From: an uncultured Candidatus Melainabacteria bacterium
GTDB taxonomy: Bacteria > Cyanobacteriota > Vampirovibrionia > Gastranaerophilales > Gastranaerophilaceae
NCBI GenBank assembly: GCA_937895785.1
Contig: CALBKW010000130.1
Span: 1 to 12,143, forward strand
Length of the DNA: 12,143 nucleotides
Reading direction: 5' to 3'
A program made the translations under genes and the position numbers. The notes beneath the pieces were generated by a model. The model was not told the DNA's origin, searched no databases, and saw nothing but the letters and a program-made list of their open reading frames with translations. Shown one piece after another: positions 6,793 through 12,143 of the stretch; position 1 is the stretch's first letter, and every line of letters begins with the position of its first letter.

Positions 6793-6822
6793 AAAAAAAA
6801 AGAGGGCGCCTGTTAAACCCTC
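6793..6822 (-). terminator. Intrinsic terminator of the flagellar operon
   Basis: Read on the - strand, GAGGG (6822-6818) pairs with CCCTC (6806-6802) and is followed by nine T residues (6801-6793). It lies 275 nt beyond the hook/rod gene stop and faces the + strand terminator at 6684-6714, which fits convergent transcription units. Confidence 0.7.
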
Positions 6823-6874
6823 AGTACTTGAATTTACTCTAAAATTTTCTCTCTCTGTATAGAAATTTTCATGT

Positions 6875-6909
6875 CAAACCTAGCAGTGCTATAACAGCAC
6901 TGCGGTTTG
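6875..6909. repeat. Strong bulged inverted repeat, 14 bp
   Basis: CAAACC (6875-6880) pairs with GGTTTG (6904-6909) and GCAGTGCT (6883-6890) with AGCACTGC (6896-6903), leaving a TA bulge and an ATAAC loop. Neither strand has a T-run after it, so it is not a standard intrinsic terminator. It lies in the long 3' region of the flagellar transcript and could protect that end. Confidence 0.6.
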
Positions 6910-6983
6910 TTATTTCGGCTATAACTACTGTAAAAAACAGTAATAAAAAAGCTTTTAGTATTTCCCGAATTATTCGTGTATGC

Positions 6984-7041
6984 ATAGCCTTAGTATTTTT
7001 GCTTTTTATTTGCTTTGCAAATAAGCGCTCAAAAAGGCTAT
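6984..7041. repeat. Nested inverted repeats
   Basis: An outer pair, ATAGCCTT (6984-6991) with AAGGCTAT (7034-7041), encloses an inner hairpin, TATTTGC (7007-7013) with GCAAATA (7017-7023), loop TTT. A separate TACTGT/ACAGTA hairpin lies near 6927-6942. With 6875-6909, these explain most of the non-coding stretch downstream of the hook/rod gene; no credible gene is seen there. Confidence 0.5.
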
Positions 7042-7096
7042 TTGCACAGGTTGGTTCGCTCGTTTTGCTAGACGACTTCACCCTACCGAAAATTCG

Positions 7097-7933
7097 TTAA
7101 GATGATACCAATCTCATTGCTTCTTGTAGCAATTCTTTTTGCGATGAAATCAATTTGTTAGCAAGTTCCATTTGAACTTTTGCTTGTTGGTAGTTAGCGA
7201 TGTTATCTTTGAAACCAACGTTTGACAATTCTAACAAGCCTGAACGAATTTCGTTACGTCCTAAAACTGGTCTGCCAGATTCTTCTGTTTCAATGTATTG
7301 ACCGTCTTTAATTTCATACAAACCATTTTTGTTGTGGAAACTCATTGTAGCGATTTTGTACAAAGGAACTCGTTTTTTACCACCATCGGCTTTACCATAG
7401 ATAGTACCATCGTTTTTAATTTCGTAATCATCGTACTTACCTAAGTATTTACCATTGTTAGGGTCAATCCAAAGTTTAATGTTTGTTGTTGGTACATCCA
7501 ATGCACCACCTTTTGTGATTGTTTCTTCATAAAGGTCTGCACTCAAGGATTTTGTACCAGCCATGATTTCACCTTTATCATTCAAGATGTAACCTTGAAC
7601 AGTGTAACCATCTTTGTTGGTATAAACACCTTCGTTATTAAAATCAAATTCACCGTGTCTTGTGTAAATTACTTTACCTTCATCAGTACGTGTAACAAAG
7701 AAGCCTTCACCTTCTAGGAATAGGTTTGCATTTGCTGTACCAGGTGTAGATTTACCTTGACCAAAGTTTTTATCGCAATTATCAAGAACAGCGCCACCCA
7801 AAAAAGTTTTAAAGGTTACTTTATTTTCCTTAAAACCTGGAGTATACATGTTAGTCATGTTTGTTGTAAGGGTATTCATCCATTCTGTTGTTGCCTTTTG
7901 CGTATTAAGCGCAGTTACAAAAGAATCATTCAT
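7097..7933 (-). CDS. Flagellar hook/rod protein of the FlgE/FlgF/FlgG family
   Basis: The start is placed at ATG 7933 (MNDSFVTALNTQKA, 278 aa) because GGAG lies 7 bases upstream and the family begins here; an upstream in-frame start would add 21 basic residues lying inside fliK. Conserved parts are the N-terminal 'NMTNMYTPGFK' (25-35, family 'NIANVNTPGFK'), 'LFLEGEGFFVT' (71-81), 'YTRHGEF' (90-96), 'GYTVQGY' (109-115) and the C-terminal 'LELSNVGFKDNIANYQQ' helix that packs in the axial core. These proteins polymerise outside the cell as rod or hook. Following fliK it would be the hook gene flgE, but 278 aa is short for a hook protein and nearer FlgG/FlgF, so no symbol is given. It overlaps fliK by 8 bases. 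Confidence 0.88.
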   Translation of the reverse strand: MNDSFVTALNTQKATTEWMNTLTTNMTNMYTPGFKENKVTFKTFLGGAVLDNCDKNFGQGKSTPGTANANLFLEGEGFFVTRTDEGKVIYTRHGEFDFNNEGVYTNKDGYTVQGYILNDKGEIMAGTKSLSADLYEETITKGGALDVPTTNIKLWIDPNNGKYLGKYDDYEIKNDGTIYGKADGGKKRVPLYKIATMSFHNKNGLYEIKDGQYIETEESGRPVLGRNEIRSGLLELSNVGFKDNIANYQQAKVQMELANKLISSQKELLQEAMRLVSS

Positions 7934-9743
7934 AGCCGTTCTCCTTATTATTTCTATTATTACGTTTTTCTTCCTTGTCTTTTCTTGATTGGTCACGGTA
8001 AGACAAGTTTTCGTATTCTAATCCTTCATCGTTAAATTTTTGTTTCAACAAAGGAATATTAGATTTTAAGTATTGTTCTACTGCTGCATCTCCAGGTAAA
8101 AATTCTGCTGAAATTTTACCATCACGGTTAACTTTTAAAATTACAGATAAGTCTTTGTCAAAGTCAACACGGAAAGATTTGTTTGTTTCTTGAGATTCTT
8201 TTAATGCGTTTAATAAGCTCTTTGAAACTTTTGCAGAATGAGTTTCTTCAACATCTTTAAGTGTTGTTTGATTTGCCATATCTGTTGCTTTAGAGTCTTG
8301 TGCAACTTGGTTGTTGTTTTCAACTAAATTTTGGAAGAATTTTGCATCTGCTTCAGTCATTTTTATTGCTTTTTCTTCCGATTTTTTAGCTGATGTAGAA
8401 CTTGATTTGCTTGCTTTCTTTGTACTTGTAGTTTCTAAGTTGGCATCAATGAATTTAACAATGTCACTTGTTTTTGAAGTTGTTAAATTTTCTTTCAAGT
8501 CTTGTACAGGCGAAATTGGAGCGAAAGTGATAACTTTCATGTCTTGAGCTGGTTTTTCTGTTTTGTTTAAATCAACTGGATTAATTTCTCCAACTTCTGT
8601 TGCTACTGTATTTTTAATGATGGTTGTATCATTGTCAACTTTTGAATTAGAAATAACTGATTTTTTGTTATCAGATTTTTCTGTTTTTGAAACTTTTTCA
8701 TCTTTTAACAATGATTTGATGTTATTGCTTACAGCGTTAGCTTTTTCTAGCGAACTTGTATTTTTTGCAAATTTGTCGTTAGCTACAAATTCAATTTCAT
8801 CAGTAATTGCAGGCTTGACGTCCTTTGTTTCAACGTTTTTAACTTCTGCTTTTACATCAGTTTTTATTTGAGTTGTATCATTTTTTACGTCATTTTGAGG
8901 TAGGTTGGCTTTGTTATTATTTTTAGTAACATTTGTAACTACTTCATCTTTAACAATGTCTAAAGATTTTGTTTCTGCATTTGCGATAGAACCAACAACT
9001 TCAACATCATTGTTTTTTTCTGCAACTGAATCGGTAATATCTTTGTTTTGAGTTGTTGGAACAGTGTTAACAATGTCAAAATCAACAGGGATATCGTTTT
9101 TAGTAGTTTTGTCAATTACTAAATCGTCTGCCATTTTTAAATTATCTGAATTGTTAGAAATTTCAACTGTATCAACATCGCTTGAAACTTCTGCGTTGTC
9201 GTTCAAGTTTGATTGTTGATTTCTGTTATTGCTTGATAAATCCAATAAATCAGAGTCGTTAGAGTGTTCTCTATTTAATTTTGATTTATCGTTTTTTTCT
9301 GTTTCAATTTCTTTGTCTGATTTAATTGCAGTTGAAACTTGTGCAATTTGGTTTTCATTTTTGTTAGCTTTTAATTCAACTTGTTTGTTGTTAACCAAAA
9401 CGATTTCTTTTACTAGTTCTTTTTCTGCTTTTTGGTGAATAGAAAGTTTTTGGTTTTGAGTTAAGTTTTCCTTATTTAATGTTTTGTCAAAAGTTGTTTT
9501 ACTTTCAGTTGTTGAAACAAATTTAAAATCTTTTGTTGAAGTAGCAGTTTTGTCTGCATTTTCAGTATTTGCTGGTTTTACATCTGTTTTAACGTTGTTT
9601 GCAACATCAATGTCTGACATCATAGATACTGCATCTTTAAAAGAAGTACCTTCTGCTGTTTTAACTGCAGGCTTTGTAGTGGTAGTTTGTGCTACCTGAA
9701 CATTGTTATCAAGTTTTTGGGTTGATGTTTTGTTAATTTCCAT
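7926..9743 (-). CDS. fliK: Flagellar hook-length control protein FliK-like
   Basis: The 605-aa product has two parts. Residues 1 to about 500 are low-complexity, rich in Lys, Asn, Thr, Asp, Ser and Val, with no cysteine seen, and probably disordered: the secreted 'ruler' region. Residues about 523-580 ('FRVDFDKDLSVILKVNRDGK', 'AVEQYLKSNIPLLKQKFNDEG') resemble the FliK C-terminal domain, which switches FlhB export from hook to filament subunits. A short Lys/Arg/Asn tail follows. The identification rests on this domain and on position between fliJ and a hook/rod gene. It overlaps fliJ by 11 bases; its GAGAG site lies in fliJ coding sequence, so translation is coupled. The length is large for FliK and the low-complexity part likely evolves fast. 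Confidence 0.85.
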   Translation of the reverse strand: MEINKTSTQKLDNNVQVAQTTTTKPAVKTAEGTSFKDAVSMMSDIDVANNVKTDVKPANTENADKTATSTKDFKFVSTTESKTTFDKTLNKENLTQNQKLSIHQKAEKELVKEIVLVNNKQVELKANKNENQIAQVSTAIKSDKEIETEKNDKSKLNREHSNDSDLLDLSSNNRNQQSNLNDNAEVSSDVDTVEISNNSDNLKMADDLVIDKTTKNDIPVDFDIVNTVPTTQNKDITDSVAEKNNDVEVVGSIANAETKSLDIVKDEVVTNVTKNNNKANLPQNDVKNDTTQIKTDVKAEVKNVETKDVKPAITDEIEFVANDKFAKNTSSLEKANAVSNNIKSLLKDEKVSKTEKSDNKKSVISNSKVDNDTTIIKNTVATEVGEINPVDLNKTEKPAQDMKVITFAPISPVQDLKENLTTSKTSDIVKFIDANLETTSTKKASKSSSTSAKKSEEKAIKMTEADAKFFQNLVENNNQVAQDSKATDMANQTTLKDVEETHSAKVSKSLLNALKESQETNKSFRVDFDKDLSVILKVNRDGKISAEFLPGDAAVEQYLKSNIPLLKQKFNDEGLEYENLSYRDQSRKDKEEKRNNRNNKENGYE

Positions 9744-10227
9744 GTTCTCTCTCTATGTCCTTTTGATATTGCTCTAATAATTCTTGCTCTTCTCGTGTTT
9801 CTCTTGATTGTTGGAAGTATCTTTGAACGCCTAGTTCTGACATATTTTTCAGTTCTGCAGCTTTTTCTTCTGCAATGTAAGCATCTCTTGATTTTTCCTT
9901 GTGTTTTTCAAGAACTTTTACCGCTTGTTCTAATTCTACAAGTTTTTGCATTTCTTGTTGGACAATTTCTTCTTTTTCTTGTCTTACTAGTTCAAGTTGT
10001 TCGGCTTTTTCCCACAAGTGATGCAAGTAGTTGTCATAAGCTTCCATCATTGTGAAATCTGCGTGTCTTTGGTTTTGTTTTGTGACTTCAATTTCCGTGT
10101 TGTTTCGTTGAATATCCGCCTCAGCCTCGTATAGCGCTTGCTGAGCTTTTTGAAGAACCATTAATTGTTCTTCTTTTTTACGTATTCTAAAATCAAGTAC
10201 TTTTTGTAGTCTATAAACGAAAGGCAT
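9733..10227 (-). CDS. fliJ: Flagellar export chaperone FliJ
   Basis: The 164-aa product is almost wholly helical and Glu/Gln/Lys-rich, as in FliJ (about 145 aa). It starts MPFVYRLQKVLDFRIRKKEEQ in two parts, matching the family's 'F.FRLQKVLDYR', and ends in a charged 'REEQELLEQYQKDIEREHGN' helix. FliJ is a coiled-coil stalk that inserts into the FliI ATPase ring and helps open the FlhA export gate. GAGAG about 8 bases before the ATG serves as ribosome-binding site. It is the first flagellar gene of this operon; fliI and fliH, its usual upstream partners, are not here, since prmC lies upstream. Confidence 0.88.
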   Translation of the reverse strand: MPFVYRLQKVLDFRIRKKEEQLMVLQKAQQALYEAEADIQRNNTEIEVTKQNQRHADFTMMEAYDNYLHHLWEKAEQLELVRQEKEEIVQQEMQKLVELEQAVKVLEKHKEKSRDAYIAEEKAAELKNMSELGVQRYFQQSRETREEQELLEQYQKDIEREHGN

Positions 10228-10245
10228 ATTACACTCTCACGTTAA

Positions 10246-10262
10246 CATTATGGGGCATAATG
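10246..10262. promoter_or_regulatory. 17-bp palindrome overlapping the fliJ promoter
   Basis: CATTATG (10246-10252), GGG, CATAATG (10256-10262) form a perfect 7+3+7 inverted repeat that covers the proposed -10 box. A second palindrome, TAATGCATTA (10258-10267), overlaps it. A repressor or activator operator is possible; which protein would bind is unknown. Confidence 0.4.
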
Positions 10263-10273
10263 CATTAAGTTTA
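10248..10273 (-). promoter_or_regulatory. Sigma28-like flagellar promoter before fliJ
   Basis: On the - strand, TAAA (10273-10270) is followed after 14 bases by CCCCATAA (10255-10248). This resembles the sigma28/sigmaD form TAAA-N14-16-GCCGATAA at 4/4 and 6/8 positions. The implied start leaves a very short leader carrying the fliJ GAGAG site. Position before a flagellar gene supports it. Confidence 0.45.
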
Positions 10274-10326
10274 TACATCTATTTGTATGATTTATTTAAT
10301 AATTTATTTTTAAAAGTCAATAATTT

Positions 10327-11154
10327 TTAAAATTGGGCAATAATTACTCTATCAATTCCTGCTAAATCTTTTTCTATTTGAATATTTTTGTAGTTGTTAT
10401 TTTCTAAAATATTCTTTATCGCTTCACTTTGACCTAATCCCATTTCAAATAATAAGTAGCCCTTTTTATTTAAGTAATTTTTTGCATCTTTTGAAATTTT
10501 TTCGTAAAATTCTAATCCTTTTTCATCGCTTGTGTAAAGTGCTAAATCTGGGTCAAAAGTAACTTCTTTTTGAATTGTAGCTTTTTCGCTTAACGGGATG
10601 TATGGCGGATTTGAAATGATTAAATCGTATTTTTGGCTAACGTTTTCAAGCAGGTTTGATTGTAAAATTTGTACTTTTTCAGTTAAAGCTAAATTTCTAA
10701 TATTTTCCTCAGCTATTTTTAACGCATTTTCAGACACGTCAAGGGCGGTTGATTTACTCAATGTATATTTTGCTATAGAACATGCTAAAATGCCCGTACC
10801 AGTCCCGACATCAAGTGCAGATTTAAGATTGTTTTTATTAATTATGTCAATAGCTTTTCTTGCTAAAATTTCTGTTTCATCTCGAGGGATAAGTGTGTCT
10901 TTAGAAACTTTAAATTTATCACCCATAAAATATGCAAAACCTAAAATTTGTTGAATTGGCATACGAGTTTGAGCGCGAAGTTGGGCTTTTTCTTTTACAA
11001 GGTTAAGTTTAGTTTCATCTAAACGTTTGCCCATAACAATATCTACGGCACTATAACCGCAAAAATGTTCAATGAGCATTTTAACTTCTGCATTAGCTTC
11101 GTTTTGTTCAATCCCCGCAGAGGTCAATATTTTCACTATTTCTACTATACTCAT
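10327..11154 (-). CDS. prmC: Release factor glutamine methyltransferase PrmC
   Basis: The 275-aa product has the normal length and layout: a small helical N-terminal domain (1-80), 'PIQQILG' (66-72), 'LIPRDETE' (88-95), the SAM-binding 'ALDVGTGTG' (113-121), an acidic 'ALDVSE' at the end of strand 2, and the catalytic 'NPPY' (182-185) that holds the substrate amide. PrmC methylates the glutamine of the GGQ motif in release factors 1 and 2. The ATG at 11154 overlaps the upstream gene by 47 bases; the start is kept because the N-terminal helices match the family. prfA, its common neighbour, is absent. A 99-nt gap with a promoter candidate separates it from fliJ. Confidence 0.95.
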   Translation of the reverse strand: MSIVEIVKILTSAGIEQNEANAEVKMLIEHFCGYSAVDIVMGKRLDETKLNLVKEKAQLRAQTRMPIQQILGFAYFMGDKFKVSKDTLIPRDETEILARKAIDIINKNNLKSALDVGTGTGILACSIAKYTLSKSTALDVSENALKIAEENIRNLALTEKVQILQSNLLENVSQKYDLIISNPPYIPLSEKATIQKEVTFDPDLALYTSDEKGLEFYEKISKDAKNYLNKKGYLLFEMGLGQSEAIKNILENNNYKNIQIEKDLAGIDRVIIAQF

Positions 11155-11626
11155 CTAAAATCTCACTTATCATTGTTTTTAAATCATATTTTGACAAATC
11201 TTTTGTATCTTTTTTGTCTATATTATATTTTTTGCACAAACGCTCATAATAATAAAGTTGTTTTTTTGTTGGAGGTTCTTTTTGCATTTTAACATCTTGC
11301 AAAAATTTTCTTTTTTGTTTTTCAAATGCTTTTTGTGCTTCAATTAAAGGTTTTTGAATTTCTTTGTAATTGTAATAAGATTTGCACTCTTTTAGATATA
11401 AAAGAGTGTCAGACTTAAAATCTTCGTCATAAAGAATATCTTTCAAAAATTCAAAATGAGGATTGTCCATTTTGAAATAATATTCTTCGTCTTCGACAAA
11501 TTTTTCATAAATTTCATGGACGTCAAAATCAGGACATTTTTTTACTAATGCCCTTAAAAAGTTACATAGCGCTGATTTTTGAGTTTTGCTCAGAGCTAAA
11601 TAAATTTTGTTTTTAACGTATGACAT
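11108..11626 (-). CDS. Uncharacterised 172-aa protein
   Basis: I do not recognise this family. The product is rich in Lys, Glu, Tyr and Asp and is predicted mostly helical, with no signal peptide or membrane segment. A Lys/Glu-rich helix (about 88-112) precedes 'PPTKKQLYYYERLCKKYNI' (118-136). That stretch resembles the small 'T.KQ...I..L.KKYGI' helical unit seen at the ends of several bacterial and phage proteins. Five cysteines are scattered and form no evident metal site. It starts 9 nt after the small gene upstream, without a clear Shine-Dalgarno site, and overlaps prmC by 47 bases, so the three are probably co-transcribed. Confidence 0.75.
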   Translation of the reverse strand: MSYVKNKIYLALSKTQKSALCNFLRALVKKCPDFDVHEIYEKFVEDEEYYFKMDNPHFEFLKDILYDEDFKSDTLLYLKECKSYYNYKEIQKPLIEAQKAFEKQKRKFLQDVKMQKEPPTKKQLYYYERLCKKYNIDKKDTKDLSKYDLKTMISEILDEYSRNSENIDLCGD

Positions 11627-11635
11627 AACATAATA

Positions 11636-11814
11636 TTAACGCAAAATATCTTTAACAGATAATTTTTCACCGATTTTTGCGTGGTGAAATGCCAACATTT
11701 TCTTATAAATAGGATTAGAAACGTTAGTTGTTGGAACAGAAACAGTTTTTTCTTCTTTTTCAACGGGTGTTTCAACTTTATCTAAAACTTGTAATCTATT
11801 ACTTTGTTATCCAT
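11636..11814 (-). pseudogene. Small gene interrupted by an apparent one-base frameshift
   Basis: ATG 11814 has a strong AGAGGA site at 8 bases, but its frame stops after 10 codons (MDNKVIDYKF). A different frame then stays open for more than 50 codons to TAA at 11638-11636, with gene-like content: 'LQVLDKVETPVEKEEKT', 'PTTNVSNPIYKKMLAF' and 'GEKLSVKDILR'. Adding one A to the AAA run at 11805-11803 joins the two as MDNKSNRLQVLDK..., a 59-aa protein. That protein would have an acidic/Lys N-terminal half and a basic helix at the end. No in-frame start exists for the downstream part alone except an internal ATG leaving 20 residues. Function is unknown. A real lesion and a sequence error fit equally well. 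Confidence 0.65.
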
Positions 11815-12092
11815 TTCAAAATCCTCTTTTAAATCTCTCGTACTTATATAAAGATTTTTTTTAGAAAAAAATTGCCTTTTTTGTATGATTTCATATTAAC
11901 AAATCTTTACAAATATGTAAATAATGTGTAAAATGTAATTTGTAAAAAATGGTTTCAAATCATGTAGACATCATGGTTTTAGCCTTTTGTAAATTTTTGT
12001 AAAATTTTATGAATCTTGGCTGAAATCATGACAATTACTGAGCGATAAACCCCTTTATATAAATATAGTATTAGTATAATTATGGATAAACT
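11815..12092. promoter_or_regulatory. Divergent promoter region with phased TGTAAA boxes
   Basis: The region separates a - strand gene (start 11814) from a + strand gene (start 12093). It contains TTTACA at 11906-11911 and TGTAAA at 11916, 11927, 11941, 11988 and 11998, mostly 10-11 bases apart; TGTAAT at 11934 is a near match. TATATA near 11848-11853 is a possible -10 for the - strand gene. Confidence 0.4.
12041..12080 (+). promoter_or_regulatory. Two promoter candidates for the last gene
   Basis: TATAAT (12075-12080) lies only 12 bases before the ATG at 12093, which would give an almost leaderless message; its best -35, TTTATA (12054-12059), has a 15-base spacer. Alternatively AGCGATAA (12041-12048) resembles a sigma28 -10 (6/8), with a weak GAAA 15 bases upstream. 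Neither is secure. Confidence 0.3.
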
Positions 12093-12143
12093 ATGGCGTT
12101 AACACTAGATAACATCAGACAACTCTATAATTTACAAAAGGCT
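12093..12143 (+). CDS. Start of an unrecognised gene (3' end outside window)
   Basis: The frame is open from ATG 12093 to the window edge: 17 codons, MALTLDNIRQLYNLQKA. The segment looks like an amphipathic helix with no signal peptide. GGA at 12084-12086 is the only ribosome-binding-like bases. An ATG at 12082 gives just MDKLWR and is unlikely. The start is supported by the promoter-like region before it, but the product cannot be named from 17 residues. Confidence 0.5.
   Translation, partial: MALTLDNIRQLYNLQKA

Larger units (their letters stand above)
6306..7096. other. Gene-poor convergent intergenic zone
   Basis: This ~790-nt stretch holds the repeat copy B, facing intrinsic terminators on both strands, and at least four inverted repeats. 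No protein gene of recognisable family was found. The best small candidate is a 25-codon frame with a TTG start at 6605-6682, preceded by AAGGA (6591-6595) and followed directly by the + strand terminator. Confidence 0.6.

Noticed and set aside
6869..7081. A 70-codon - strand frame with a hydrophobic segment, downstream of the hook/rod gene
   Set aside because: It begins with GTG and lacks a ribosome-binding site, and its last codons are simply the 6875-6909 hairpin. Its content follows the inverted repeats rather than a protein family.
7934..7996. A 21-residue upstream extension of the hook/rod protein
   Set aside because: It lies wholly within the fliK 3' end, has no family counterpart, and the ATG at 7933 has its own GGAG site.
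8311..9699. Several + strand open frames opposite fliK
   Set aside because: They are antisense to a low-complexity AT-rich gene, have Phe/Leu/Ser/Val-biased content expected from that complement, and match no family.
1..12143. CRISPR array, prophage or insertion sequence
   Set aside because: No regularly spaced direct repeats, transposase, integrase or terminal inverted repeats with target duplication were seen.

Overview
The window is AT-rich bacterial DNA. It carries the 3' half of the main ribosomal-protein cluster on the + strand and a flagellar export/hook operon on the - strand. The order rpoA-rplQ-truA-rplM-rpsI and the general look of RpoA, S11 and L13 are cyanobacteria-like. Very low GC together with flagellar genes points to a non-photosynthetic relative, the Vampirovibrionia/Melainabacteria (Gastranaerophilales-like). 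This placement is an inference from gene order and protein character; no search was run.

Layout: 1-819 holds the C-terminal part of a patatin-like phospholipase. 820-1059 carries the likely promoter of the ribosomal run. 1060-6305 is one co-directional set: infA, rpmJ, rpsM, rpsK, rpsD, rpoA, rplQ, truA, rplM, rpsI. The 209-nt rpmJ-rpsM gap is unusual. It contains a structured, dispersed ~110-nt repeat (second copy at 6396-6502), followed by a candidate H-type pseudoknot upstream of rpsM, the first gene of the S4-regulated alpha operon in E. coli. 6306-7096 is a gene-poor convergent zone full of inverted repeats, with one intrinsic terminator on each strand.

On the - strand, read right to left, come a small frameshifted gene (11814-11636), an unrecognised 172-aa protein, prmC, then fliJ, fliK and a FlgE/F/G-family hook/rod gene that overlap by a few bases. 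A sigma28-like promoter with an overlapping palindrome lies just before fliJ. No flgD lies between fliK and the hook/rod gene. 11815-12092 is a divergent promoter region with helically phased TGTAAA boxes, and the window ends 17 codons into another + strand gene.

Functionally, the + strand set supplies translation initiation factor IF-1, ribosomal proteins of both subunits, the RNA polymerase alpha subunit and the tRNA pseudouridine synthase TruA. The - strand set links release-factor methylation (PrmC) to flagellar export (FliJ), hook-length control (FliK) and a hook/rod subunit.
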